From: Pseudoxanthobacter soli DSM 19599
GTDB taxonomy: Bacteria > Pseudomonadota > Alphaproteobacteria > Rhizobiales > Segnochrobactraceae
Direction: 5' to 3'
Assembly (NCBI RefSeq): GCF_900148505.1
Contig: NZ_FRXO01000001.1
Coordinates: 310,001-374,000, forward strand
Length of the DNA stretch: 64,000 nucleotides
This document shows, in pieces, positions 35,597 to 45,038 of this stretch. Every line of letters begins with the position of its first letter. Position 1 is the stretch's first letter. The position numbers were made by a program, and so were the translations under genes. Under the pieces are notes generated by a model. The model was given only the letters and a program-made list of their open reading frames with translations. It was not told where the DNA came from and ran no database searches.

Positions 35597-36360
35597 GCCT
35601 GACGATGGAAGCCGGTGCACAGGCCCGCTCCGCGGCGACGGAAGCGCTGCTGCAGGTTCGCGGCGTGAAGACCTATTACGGCAAGATCATCGCGCTGAAG
35701 GGGGTCGATCTCGACGTCAACCGCGGCGAGATCGTCACGCTGATCGGCGCGAACGGCGCCGGCAAGTCGACGCTGATGATGACGGTGTTCGGCAGCCCGC
35801 GAGCCCGCGAAGGCTCGATCCGGTTCGAGGGCGCGGAGATCACGCATCTGCCGATGCACGAGATCGCGCGCCTGAAGATCGCGCAGTCGCCTGAAGGCCG
35901 TCGCATCTTTCCGCGCATGACCGTGTTCGAAAACCTTCAGATGGGCTCGGTGCTGGGCGATCCCGCGCATTTCGATGCCGATCTGGAGCGCATGTTCACG
36001 CTGTTTCCGCGCCTGAAGGAGCGCATCCACCAGCGCGGCGGCACGCTTTCCGGCGGCGAGCAGCAGATGCTGGCGATCGCGCGGGCACTGATGAGCCGGC
36101 CGAAACTCCTGTTGCTCGACGAGCCCTCGCTTGGCCTCGCGCCGCTGATCGTGAAGCAGATCTTCGATGCGATCCGGATGCTGAACGAGACGGAAGGCTT
36201 GACGGTGTTCCTCGTCGAGCAGAACGCCTATCATGCGTTGAAACTCGCCCACCGCGGCTACGTGATGGTGAACGGCACCATCACGATGTCCGGCACCGGG
36301 CGCGAGCTGCTCGCCCGGGAAGAGGTGCGGGCCGCCTATCTCGAAGGCGGACGGCATTGA
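35593..36360 (+). CDS. livF: Branched-chain amino acid ABC transporter ATPase LivF
   Basis: The 255-residue ATPase has Walker A GANGAGKSTL, signature LSGGEQQMLAIARALM, Walker B LLLLDEPSLGLAP and FLVEQNAYHAL. A ~15-residue N-terminal extension precedes the first strand. It pairs with LivG to power LivHM. Confidence 0.96.
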   Translation: MSLTMEAGAQARSAATEALLQVRGVKTYYGKIIALKGVDLDVNRGEIVTLIGANGAGKSTLMMTVFGSPRAREGSIRFEGAEITHLPMHEIARLKIAQSPEGRRIFPRMTVFENLQMGSVLGDPAHFDADLERMFTLFPRLKERIHQRGGTLSGGEQQMLAIARALMSRPKLLLLDEPSLGLAPLIVKQIFDAIRMLNETEGLTVFLVEQNAYHALKLAHRGYVMVNGTITMSGTGRELLAREEVRAAYLEGGRH

Positions 36361-36430
36361 GCGCGGTTCCGGTCACGATGCGGCAGCGGGCGGGCGCAGG
36401 CCCGACCGCGGGACGATAGCGGGGAGGGGC

Positions 36431-36778
36431 ATGGGCATTCTCTGGGAAAGTTCGTTTGGCGCCTTCTTGGTGCTCACCGTCCTGCTGGGCGGCGGCGGCG
36501 CCTGGATGACGGGCAGGGCGATCGCGCGCGGATGGAAGCCGATCGGCATCCTGTTCTTCTATATGGCGCTCCTGACCTGCGGCATCCGGTTCCTGCAGTT
36601 CGCGCTGTTCCACGGCACGCTGCTGTCGGCGCATTACTGGGTCGTGACGTATATCATCTATCTGATCGCGAGCCTTGCGGGGTGGCGTTACACCCGCACG
36701 CTTCAGATGACGACGCAATATAGCTGGCTCTACGAGCGCTCCGGCCCGTTCTCGTGGCGGGAGAAGGCCGGCGCCTGA
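36431..36778 (+). CDS. Small membrane protein of the liv operon (DUF6867-like)
   Basis: This 115-residue protein has about three to four hydrophobic segments and a short charged C terminus (ERSGPFSWREKAGA). I recognise it as the small membrane protein often found inside liv operons of Hyphomicrobiales (DUF6867 by recall). Its position between livF and livK on the same strand suggests a role tied to this transporter, but no function is known to me. Confidence 0.75.
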   Translation: MGILWESSFGAFLVLTVLLGGGGAWMTGRAIARGWKPIGILFFYMALLTCGIRFLQFALFHGTLLSAHYWVVTYIIYLIASLAGWRYTRTLQMTTQYSWLYERSGPFSWREKAGA

Positions 36779-36794
36779 GCCGGCGAACGGGATC

Positions 36795-36871
36795 GTCCGG
36801 CGGTCCCCATGACGATACCGCCGGACGTTGAAACGCGGCACTATGCCGTCAAGGCGGGCTTCAGGCCCGCC
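36795..36871 (+). promoter_or_regulatory. Two tandem hairpins between the liv membrane genes and livK
   Basis: Hairpin 1 is GTCCGGCGGT/ACCGCCGGAC (36795-36804 and 36817-36826). Hairpin 2 is GGCGGGC/GCCCGCC (36853-36859 and 36865-36871). Neither has a strong T-run. Such structures often stabilise or partly terminate transcripts so that the binding protein is made in excess. Confidence 0.5.
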
Positions 36872-36917
36872 CACTGCCAAGAACCGATTTTCGTCTTATC
36901 CAGAGGGAGTTATGGGA

Positions 36918-38024
<1,107 letters not shown>

Positions 38025-38187
38025 TCGCGTGATCCCGGCGGCTGAGCCGGGGACACCGTAGCGCCGGAACCGAGTTCCGTCCGGGCTTCCAAGGCTCGGA
38101 CGGCCGTAACCGGCGCAGGCTCCTGAACCGCGATAGAAGCCGGCGATCAGGCTGATCGGCCGTCGCTTCGAACGGGTCAGTCAATGA

Positions 38188-38219
38188 CGAAAAGCCCCGG
38201 GTCAAACCGGGGCTTTTCG
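38188..38219. terminator. Strong hairpin terminator after livK
   Basis: A perfect 13-bp stem (CGAAAAGCCCCGG/CCGGGGCTTTTCG, loop GTCAAA) has a T-run within each 3' arm, so it can terminate in both directions. Confidence 0.85.
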
Positions 38220-38349
38220 ATTCTCGCGATGGGCATTCGACCTCCGGCGCATCGATGTTCCCCGCCTCTCGTGTGGTCTTTCGACCGTCGCCCCTTCCCG
38301 CGCGTGCAACGAATGGTCATATCTCGACGTTCGGACGGCAGCTTCCGTC

Positions 38350-38461
38350 TAGAGCATATCCCGTGCAGATCGAACCGATCTGCACGGGATATGCTCAAGG
38401 TTTTGAATCTGGAGCGATTTTCTGTCGACCCGATGAGTCCATCAGATCGGAAAGCGCTCTA
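38350..38461 (+). repeat. RIME-like palindromic element (copy E) with a perfect 21-bp hairpin
   Basis: In this 112-bp copy the 5' palindrome is extended to a perfect 21-bp stem (38352-38372 and 38376-38396, loop AAC). Relative to copy F, T-to-G in one arm is matched by A-to-C in the other. It ends 14 bp before the ATG of the binding-protein gene, so it lies in that gene's 5' leader. Confidence 0.9.
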
Positions 38462-38475
38462 ACCGGAGAATCGAG

Positions 38476-39285
38476 ATGTCCTTCGTCCCCGCTCTTCGCG
38501 CCGCACGCCGTCTGGGTGCTGCCGCACTGATCGGTCTGGCCGTCATGACGGCCGGGGCTTCGGCCGAGGCCGGCGCGATCTACGATCGCATCAAGTCCAG
38601 CGGCAATCTGGTGATCGGTCTGGAAGGCACCTATCCACCGTTCAACGCCATGGACGAGAGTGGACAGCTCGTCGGCTTCGAGGTCGATTTCTCGCGTGCG
38701 CTTGCGAAACAGATGGGTCTCAAACCGGTCTTCAAGCCGGCGAACTGGAGCGGTCTTCTCGGGGCGCTGCAGTCCGGCCGCGTCGACGTCGTCATCAATC
38801 AGGTCGCGGCGACGCCCGAACGGCAGAAGATCTTCGACTTCTCGATTCCGTACTCCTATTCCGGCATCCAGATCGTCGTGAAGAAGGGCAATCCGGACAA
38901 CATCTCCACACCGGACACCCTGGCGGGGAAGAAGGTGGCCGCGGGCCTCGGCACCAACTACGGCCAGTGGCTCGTCAAGAACGTGCCCACGGCGCTGCCG
39001 CAGACCTACGACGACAATGTCACGCCCTACCGCGACCTTGCAGCCGGCCGCATCGATGCCGTGCTGAACGACCGGCTGGTGGTGGCCGATATCGTGAAGA
39101 AGACCGGCGATCAGTTCGAGATCGTCGGCGCGCCGTTCGATCCGCAGGGGTCGTCGGTCGCGCTGCCGAAAGACCCCGAACTGCTTTCGGCGATCGACGA
39201 CGGCATCCGCGCGCTGCAGGCGAACGGTGAGCTCAGCGCGATCTCGCAGAAGTGGTTCGGCATCGACGTGACGAAGCAGCCCTGA
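38476..39285 (+). CDS. Polar amino acid (cystine-like) ABC substrate-binding protein
   Basis: The 269-residue protein has an N-terminal signal peptide (~residues 1-31) and a family-3 solute-binding domain: LVIGLEGTYPPFNAMDESGQ, GFEVDFSRALAKQMG, and the ligand-binding region PYSYSGIQIV. Overall it looks most like cystine-binding FliY/TcyJ proteins; the ligand is an inference. GGAG precedes ATG 38476. The permease and ATPase follow directly, so this is a complete importer. Confidence 0.88.
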   Translation: MSFVPALRAARRLGAAALIGLAVMTAGASAEAGAIYDRIKSSGNLVIGLEGTYPPFNAMDESGQLVGFEVDFSRALAKQMGLKPVFKPANWSGLLGALQSGRVDVVINQVAATPERQKIFDFSIPYSYSGIQIVVKKGNPDNISTPDTLAGKKVAAGLGTNYGQWLVKNVPTALPQTYDDNVTPYRDLAAGRIDAVLNDRLVVADIVKKTGDQFEIVGAPFDPQGSSVALPKDPELLSAIDDGIRALQANGELSAISQKWFGIDVTKQP

Positions 39286-39303
39286 GCCGGGAGGGCCGGC
39301 ACC

Positions 39304-39987
39304 ATGGACCTCGGCCTCGGGCCTTCGCTCGACCTCGTCTACCAGTCGTTGCCGTTCCTGCTGACCGGGGCGCTCTACTCCATCGGCCTCGGGGTCGCCA
39401 GCATGGCGATCGGGCTGGTGATCGCGTTCTTCGTCGCGATCATCCGCCTCCAGAGCGTGCCGGTGCTGTCGCAGGTGGCGCGGTTCTATGTGTCCTTCAT
39501 CCGCGGGACACCGCTGCTGGTGCAGCTTTTCCTGATCTATTACGGGCTGCCGCAATACGGCATCACGCTCGATGCGCTGACGGCGGCCCTGATTGGCTTC
39601 TCGCTCAACATCGGCGCCTATTGCTCGGAGATCCTGCGCGGCGCCATCGGGGCCGTCGACCATGGCCAGTGGGAAGCCGGCACGGTGATCGGCATGACGC
39701 GGTGGCAGACGTTGCGCCGTGTCATCCTGCCCCAGGCGGCGCGCACCGCGCTTCCGCCGCTCGGCAATAGCTTCATAGCGCTCATCAAGGATACGTCTCT
39801 CGCCGCTACCATCCAGGTGCCCGAGTTGTTCCGGCAGGCGCAACTGATCACGGCGCGGACATTCGACATCTTCGCGATGTATCTGGCGGCCGCGGCGATC
39901 TACTGGATCTTGTCGACCGGGCTCGCCTTCTGGCAGGAGCGCTTGGAAATCCGTGCCAACCGGCACAGCCGGAGGGCCGGATCATGA
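39304..39987 (+). CDS. Polar amino acid ABC transporter permease
   Basis: The 227-residue protein has five to six hydrophobic helices and the HisMQ-type sequence FYVSFIRGTPLLVQLFLIYY and EAGTVIGMTRWQTLRRVILP, the EAA loop that contacts the ATPase. The conserved PPLGNSFIALIKDTSLA follows. It probably homodimerises, as only one permease is present. Its end overlaps the ATPase start by four bases. Confidence 0.93.
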   Translation: MDLGLGPSLDLVYQSLPFLLTGALYSIGLGVASMAIGLVIAFFVAIIRLQSVPVLSQVARFYVSFIRGTPLLVQLFLIYYGLPQYGITLDALTAALIGFSLNIGAYCSEILRGAIGAVDHGQWEAGTVIGMTRWQTLRRVILPQAARTALPPLGNSFIALIKDTSLAATIQVPELFRQAQLITARTFDIFAMYLAAAAIYWILSTGLAFWQERLEIRANRHSRRAGS

Positions 39988-40772
39988 GCATGATCGAGGT
40001 GAAAAAACTCAGCAAACGCTTCGGCGACACAGAGGTGCTGAAGCGGATCGACCTCAGCGTCGACGAGGGCGAGGTGGTGGCGATCGTCGGCCCGTCCGGT
40101 TCCGGCAAGACCACGCTGCTGCGGTGCCTGAACTGCCTGGAGACACCCTCCGGCGGAACGATCCGCGTCGGCGACATCGTGATCGACGCCGACCGGCCGC
40201 TTAAGGCGCAGAAGGCGTTGGTGCGCGCGCTGCGGCTCGAAGTCGGGTTCGTGTTCCAGAACTTCAACCTCTTTCCGCACCGGACCGCACTGGAGAACAT
40301 CATCGAGGGGCCGGTGATCGTGAAGAAGGAGAACAGGGCCGCGGCGATCGAGCGGGCGAGAGCGCTGCTCGCCCGCGTCGGCCTCTCCGACAAGGCCGAC
40401 GCCTATCCGAGCCGGCTTTCCGGCGGCCAGCAGCAGCGTGTCGCCATTGCACGGGCGCTTGCGATGGAGCCGGACGTGATCCTGTTCGACGAGCCGACCT
40501 CGGCGCTCGATCCGGAGCTCGTCGGCGAAGTGCTGGCGACCATCCGCGATCTTGCCGCGGAAAGGCGGACGATGCTGATCGTGACGCACGAGATGAGCTT
40601 CGCCCGCGATGTCGCGGATCGCACCGTGTTCGTCGACGGCGGCGTGATCGTTGAACAGGGCCCGTCGCGGGCCTTGTTCGACAACCCGCGCGAAGAACGC
40701 ACGCGGCGCTTCCTCGGCAAGTTTCTCGGGGATCGCGAACTGGAAGGTGGCGGGGCGGTTTCAGGTCCGTAG
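39984..40772 (+). CDS. Polar amino acid ABC transporter ATPase
   Basis: The 262-residue ATPase has Walker A GPSGSGKTTLLR, signature LSGGQQQRVAIARAL, Walker B VILFDEPTSALDPE and the switch His in VTHEMSFARDVADR. The last four motifs are those of the GlnQ/TcyN type that power amino acid importers. The start overlaps the permease gene (ATGA). A longer C terminus after residue 245 has no known role. Confidence 0.94.
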   Translation: MSMIEVKKLSKRFGDTEVLKRIDLSVDEGEVVAIVGPSGSGKTTLLRCLNCLETPSGGTIRVGDIVIDADRPLKAQKALVRALRLEVGFVFQNFNLFPHRTALENIIEGPVIVKKENRAAAIERARALLARVGLSDKADAYPSRLSGGQQQRVAIARALAMEPDVILFDEPTSALDPELVGEVLATIRDLAAERRTMLIVTHEMSFARDVADRTVFVDGGVIVEQGPSRALFDNPREERTRRFLGKFLGDRELEGGGAVSGP

Positions 40773-40919
40773 CGGCTGCTGCATGGTTGAACCGCGAAGC
40801 CGCCCGGAAAGAGGTGGGCTGGTCTCATTCTCCCCGTGTCGTCGGGAGGGAGGGCCATGCGCCGTGTCGGCCTTGCGCAGTGCGGGCTTTGCTCCGTGTT
40901 CTGCGCTTCGGAGGATGTC

Positions 40920-41942
40920 ATGCGACGGGGACCGCTGAATCTCATTACCGATGTCGCCGGGATCGCCGTCGGCAACGCCCAGCACGAGGGGCTGAAGTCC
41001 GGCGTGACGGTGGTCATGGGCGAAGCGCCGATGGTCGCGTCGGTGCTCGTCATGGGCGGTGCGCCCGGAAGCCGGGAAACCGATCTCCTGGCGCCGGAAC
41101 AGACGGTGCAGGCGATCGATGCGGTGGTTCTGTCCGGCGGCTCGGCCTTCGGGCTCGATGCGGCCTCCGGCGTGCTGGCCTGGCTGGCGGAGCGGGGCCG
41201 GGGGTTCGCGGTCGGGCCGGCGCGGGTGCCGATCGTCCCGGGTGCGATCCTGTTCGACCTTCTGAACGGTGGCGACAAGGCATGGGGCCGGTTTCCGCCC
41301 TATCGGGAACTTGCTTACGACGCCGCCGTTTCGGCGCGCAGCGGCGCGTTCCCCCTCGGTTCGGTCGGTGCCGGGACCGGAGCGCTCGTTGCCGGGCCTC
41401 AGGGCACGATGAAGGGCGGGCTCGGGTCCGCATCGGTCGTGCTGCCTAACGGCGCCACGATCGGCGCGATCGCCGCGGTCAACGCGCTGGGCTTCGCGAC
41501 CGTCGGCGACGGGCCGCATTTCTGGGCGGCGCCGTTCGAGGAGGGAGCGGAGTTCGGTGGCCTCGGCTTCCCGGCTGTCGTGCCGCCGGAAGCGCGGGCA
41601 CCGCGCACCAAGTCCGTCGATGGCGCGGGCTGGAACACGACCATCGCGATCGTCGCAACCGATATGGCGCTTTCCAAGGCCGAGGCGCGGCGGCTGGCGA
41701 CGGCGGCTCACGACGGCTTCGCGCGTGCGTTGTGGCCGTCCCACACGCCCTATGACGGCGACGCGGTGTTCGCGCTTTCGACGGGCGTGCGGCCCCCGCC
41801 CGAAGGGCACGACGTCGTCGTGCTTTCGGCAGCGGCGGCAGCGGTGATGGCGCGTGCGATTGCCCGGGGCGTCCATGCCGCGACACCGGCGCCGGGCGAC
41901 CTCGCAGCGTGCTGGTCGGCGCTGTTCGGGACCTCCGCCTGA
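40920..41942 (+). CDS. P1-family (DmpA/S58) aminopeptidase
   Basis: The 340-residue protein has the family features: ITDVAGIAVGNAQHEGLKSG at the N terminus, VLSGGSAFGLDAASGV, GAGTGALVAGPQGTMKGGLGSAS around the self-cleavage/nucleophile region, and AVNALG. Such enzymes process themselves autocatalytically and act as L-aminopeptidase/D-amino-acid amidases or beta-aminopeptidases. ATG 40920 follows CGGAGGA; the frame is open to 40836. It follows the amino acid ABC transporter by 147 bp, perhaps to use imported peptides or amides. Confidence 0.87.
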   Translation: MRRGPLNLITDVAGIAVGNAQHEGLKSGVTVVMGEAPMVASVLVMGGAPGSRETDLLAPEQTVQAIDAVVLSGGSAFGLDAASGVLAWLAERGRGFAVGPARVPIVPGAILFDLLNGGDKAWGRFPPYRELAYDAAVSARSGAFPLGSVGAGTGALVAGPQGTMKGGLGSASVVLPNGATIGAIAAVNALGFATVGDGPHFWAAPFEEGAEFGGLGFPAVVPPEARAPRTKSVDGAGWNTTIAIVATDMALSKAEARRLATAAHDGFARALWPSHTPYDGDAVFALSTGVRPPPEGHDVVVLSAAAAAVMARAIARGVHAATPAPGDLAACWSALFGTSA

Positions 41943-42300
41943 GCCCACGGCCGTCAATCAGATGGATTCCGAAGACGTCCGGGCTATCCGCCGAGCGTTA
42001 TTGACCGGCATCAATTCCTTTTGTCTGCGCCCGTGAAACCGTTGATTGCGTTCGGTGAGCAGAGGCAAGAATATGCCGCTGTCGAGCGGGCGTCTGTCGC
42101 CGGTTAGTCGATGCAGAGGCGATTTTGCCGGCAATATGGATGCTCGGCGCCGTATATCGGCGGTCGGGTTAGACTAAAGTATAAGCTGCCTCGACCGGAA
42201 AATATTATCGGCGTTGCCGGCGCGCCGGGCGCCTCGCGATCAGCGCGCCATCTGACGTGACAAATTCGGACACAAGAAACAAGAAAACGGGAGAACGCTC
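41943..42300. other. 358-bp intergenic region upstream of uspA
   Basis: It is AT-richer than its surroundings between 42130 and 42220, which would fit a promoter. I see no gene; a 24-codon frame at 41962 has no ribosome site. GGGAGA precedes the uspA start. Confidence 0.4.
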
Positions 42301-42738
42301 ATGTACCGCCACATTCTCATTCCCACGGACGGTTCCACCCTCTCGCTCGCGGCGGCGCAGAAGGCGCTTGAGTTCGCCCGCGATGCGGTCGCGAAGGTGA
42401 CGGTGCTGACGGTGGTCGAGCCGTTCCACGTGTTCACGTCCGACACGGAGCAACTGGAATCGACCGCGGAGGAGTACGAGCGGCAGGCCGGGCGCGCCGC
42501 CGGAAGCCACCTCGCGGACGTCGCCCTCAAGGCCGAGGCGATGGGCGTGGCGTGCGACACGGTGCAGGTCGTGAGCGATGAGCCCTATCAGGCGATCATC
42601 GATGTCGCCTCGCAGAAGGGGTGCGACCTGATCGCGATGGCCTCCCACGGGCGCCGCGGCCTCGCCGCTCTGGTGCTCGGCAGCGTCGCGGTCAAGGTGC
42701 TGACCCACTCGACCATTCCGGTGCTGGTCTATCGCTGA
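42301..42738 (+). CDS. Universal stress protein
   Basis: The 145-residue protein is a single UspA domain, beginning MYRHILIPTDGSTLS and ending with the ATP-binding loop ASHGRRGLAALVLGSVAVKVL and the final strand IPVLVYR. Such proteins support survival in stress or stationary phase. Its stop codon TGA lies in the first bases of repeat copy G. Confidence 0.94.
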   Translation: MYRHILIPTDGSTLSLAAAQKALEFARDAVAKVTVLTVVEPFHVFTSDTEQLESTAEEYERQAGRAAGSHLADVALKAEAMGVACDTVQVVSDEPYQAIIDVASQKGCDLIAMASHGRRGLAALVLGSVAVKVLTHSTIPVLVYR

Positions 42739-42846
42739 GCGCTGTCCGATCGGAAGGGCCCGTCGGATCGAGAAGAAGCCGCTCCAGGTTGAAAGGCCTG
42801 GACATGTCCCCGTCGCCCAGATCCGCTCTGGAGGGGATTTGCTTCA
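42736..42846 (-). repeat. Diverged RIME-like element in reverse orientation (copy G)
   Basis: The reverse complement of the family matches here: GAGCGCTGTCCGATCGG, CGGATCGAGAAGAAGCCGCT and CCAGGTTGAAAGGCCTGGAC align with family segments. It begins within the stop codon of the universal stress gene. Confidence 0.65.
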
Positions 42847-42950
42847 GTGATCGTTGCGTCCGGGCCGAAGCGGTCCGGACGGCTCGAAATCGCGTCCGCG
42901 GGCGGTGAAACCGGGCGTTCCGGCGCCTCCGCCCGCATCCCCGATCCGGG

Positions 42951-43391
42951 TCAGGGGTGTTCCGCCTCGAAGTCCTCCAGCGAGATGTCGAACCGGGAGA
43001 GGCCTTCCTCCAGATAGTCGGCGAGCAGCGGTATTCCGAGGAGATAGGAGGCGGTGCGGCTGTTGTGGGCGCGGGCGGCCTCCTCGCGCAGTTCCTGCCA
43101 GCTGTCGAAGTCGTCGTCGCCGCGACCCAGCCACGTCAGGGCCACCAGGTCGATCTGCTCGTCCTCGTTGAGCGCGCGGATGAAGCCGATCAGCTCCGAC
43201 CGGACCGGATCGTCGCCATGGTCCTCCAGCACGTCGGTCATGCCGTCGTCAGCCGCGTTGGAGCCGGAATCAGGGTCGGCCGCGGCATCCTTGACGTCGA
43301 ACTCGCGCGCGCGGGTCACCACGAAGAACACCGCTTCCGGCGAGATCGTGAGATCGTCGGACGAGAGCAATCCTTCTGCGACGACAGCCAT
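42951..43391 (-). CDS. DUF3775-like small acidic protein
   Basis: The 146-residue, strongly acidic protein has the conserved segment ELIGFIRALNEDEQIDLVAL and TWLGRGDDDFDSWQELREEA, followed by SYLLGIPLLADYLEEGL. I place it in the DUF3775 family, which is common in alphaproteobacteria and has no known function. A more variable acidic linker (residues ~33-60) separates the N-terminal segment. There is no signal peptide or membrane segment. Confidence 0.8.
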   Translation of the reverse strand: MAVVAEGLLSSDDLTISPEAVFFVVTRAREFDVKDAAADPDSGSNAADDGMTDVLEDHGDDPVRSELIGFIRALNEDEQIDLVALTWLGRGDDDFDSWQELREEAARAHNSRTASYLLGIPLLADYLEEGLSRFDISLEDFEAEHP

Positions 43392-43413
43392 GAGATTTCT
43401 CCTTGAAAGAGCC

Positions 43414-43529
43414 TAGAGCATAACCCGTTCAGATCGGATCGATCTGAACGACAAGGATATGCCCAACCTTTTGAATCTGGAGCGATTTCTTGTCGATCTG
43501 ATGATTCCATCAGATCGGAAAGCGCTCTA
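43414..43529 (+). repeat. RIME-like palindromic element (copy F, full length, best preserved)
   Basis: This is a 116-bp copy from TAGAGCAT to GCGCTCTA with outer inverted ends. The 5' palindrome has perfect 11-bp arms (CGTTCAGATCG/CGATCTGAACG, loop GAT) and the 3' palindrome has 9-bp arms (GATCTGATG/CATCAGATC). It lies 22 bp upstream of the start of the minus-strand DUF3775 gene. Confidence 0.92.
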
Positions 43530-43924
43530 GCGGCACGCGCCGAGTTTCAACCGACAGCCTACCCGTCGGCCCTCGGGGCTGAAACCTGAGATACGTCGGG
43601 CAAACTCGAATGCAAGCCAGGCCGTTCCCGATTGGAATGGTGCGGGCGCCCGTTGATATCGATTAGGGCGCGTCGCCATGCCCCCGCTATTCTCAGACGG
43701 ATGCGCAGCCGGGCAGGCTACGGGCCGGCCGGGCTCGCGCGGCGAGGCTGCCCACCGTTCCGGCCGCCGTCTCGGCGGCGACAGCGTGCCCCCGGGCTGA
43801 ACGGAATGTGCGCATGGCCCGCGAGAATAGTGCGCCAAGTGGGCGCGGGCTGACGCATACTTGGCGGCGGGTGGTTGCGCGGCCGGCATGATGCTGCGGC
43901 CGCAGAACTGCGAGGGAACCGCGG
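43530..43924. other. 395-bp gene-free region before the PHA-synthase-like gene
   Basis: No frame here looks like protein; the minus-strand open frame to 43889 is Pro/Arg/Ala-rich without recognisable order. No hairpin terminator is seen. Confidence 0.45.
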
Positions 43925-45022
43925 ATGCCTCAGGACGGACTACCGCTGACCGGTTGGCTCGACGGCCTGCGCAGGGCGCAGGCGCTGATGATGGACGGCA
44001 TCCGGTGCCGCCAGGCGAGGGCCTATGACTGGCTCGGCCTCGGCCCGAACGAGCATCCCTATGACGTCGTCGCCTCCGGGCCGTTCTGGCGCCTGCGCCG
44101 CTATTCCGGCGGCGAGGGCGGCGTGCCCCTGCTCATCGTGCCGTCACCGATCAAGCGGCCCTATATCTGGGATCTGACGCCCGCGCTGAGCGCGGTGCGA
44201 AGCTGCCTCGATGCCGGCTACGACGTCCACCTGATCGACTGGCGGCCGCCGGAAGAGGGACAGGGCGACATCGGCATGAGCGAATTCGCCCGCGCCATCG
44301 CCGCGTGTGCGGCAGCGGCCGGCGATGGCCGGACGGAAGCTCCCGTCGTGTTCGGACATTCGCTCGGCGGAACGCTTGCCGCGATCGCCTGCGCCGCGGC
44401 GCCGGATGCTGCGCGTGCGCTCGTCCTGCTCGCCTCGCCGCTCTGCTTCGAACCGGCCTCGACCTCCTTCCGAGACGTCCTCGTCTCGCTGGTCCCGCCG
44501 GACTGGGAAGAGGACGACATCGTCGCCGGATCTTCGCTGTCGAATCTCAGTGCCGCGGTGTCGCCGACCACGTTCGTGTGGTCGCGGTGGCTGGATGCGG
44601 CCCGCAGCGTGTCCGACCCGCCGGCATTCGAGATCCACGCCCGAATCTCGCGCTGGGCGCTCGACGAGGTGGCGGTTCCGGGCGTGCTCATCACCCAGAT
44701 CATCCAGAGCCTCTACCGGGACGACCGCTTTCATGCCGGGACATTGTCCGTGGGCGGGCGCAAGCTCGGCCCTCGCGACCTGCGCGTGCCGCTATTGTGC
44801 GTCGTGAGCACGGCGGATGAAATCACGCCCCGTGCTTCGGTCGAGGCGTTCATGCAAGCGATGGAGCCCGGTACGCTCGGCATCATTGAGCACGAACCCG
44901 AAACCGGAGTCGCGCTTCAGCATCTGGCGATCCTCGCCGGACCTCATGCCCATGAAGAAGTCTGGCCGAAAATTTTCGCCTGGTTGCGGCAGCTGCCGCC
45001 GGGCGGCAGGGGCGCAGACTGA
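43925..45022 (+). CDS. Alpha/beta hydrolase related to PHA synthase (PhaC-like, Ser nucleophile)
   Basis: The 365-residue protein has PhaC-type features: the segment PLLIVPSPIKRPYIWDLTP, DVHLIDWRPPEEG and an alpha/beta hydrolase core. True PhaC enzymes use a Cys in the G-x-C-x-G lipase box, while here it is GHSLGG with Ser, so it is more likely an esterase or thioesterase-like relative than a polymerase. The Asp is in VVSTADEITP and a C-terminal His in EHEPETGVALQHLA. No phasin or phaA/phaB genes are nearby. Confidence 0.75.
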   Translation: MPQDGLPLTGWLDGLRRAQALMMDGIRCRQARAYDWLGLGPNEHPYDVVASGPFWRLRRYSGGEGGVPLLIVPSPIKRPYIWDLTPALSAVRSCLDAGYDVHLIDWRPPEEGQGDIGMSEFARAIAACAAAAGDGRTEAPVVFGHSLGGTLAAIACAAAPDAARALVLLASPLCFEPASTSFRDVLVSLVPPDWEEDDIVAGSSLSNLSAAVSPTTFVWSRWLDAARSVSDPPAFEIHARISRWALDEVAVPGVLITQIIQSLYRDDRFHAGTLSVGGRKLGPRDLRVPLLCVVSTADEITPRASVEAFMQAMEPGTLGIIEHEPETGVALQHLAILAGPHAHEEVWPKIFAWLRQLPPGGRGAD

Positions 45023-45038
45023 AAGACGCCCCGCTGCT

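Larger units (their letters stand above)
38025..38475. other. 451-bp intergenic region, livK to amino acid binding protein
   Basis: It is accounted for by the terminator at 38188-38219 and repeat copy E at 38350-38461. The rest shows no gene. Confidence 0.6.

Noticed and set aside
41951-41975. Possible further repeat fragment (ATCAGATGGATTCC)
   Set aside because: Only about 14 bases resemble the repeat family, which is not enough to separate from chance.
41962-42036. 24-codon open frame upstream of uspA
   Set aside because: No ribosome site and no similarity that I can recognise.
43527-43889. Minus-strand open frame of 120 codons
   Set aside because: It is Pro/Arg/Ala-rich, has no ribosome site or recognisable motif, and is typical of random high-GC sequence.
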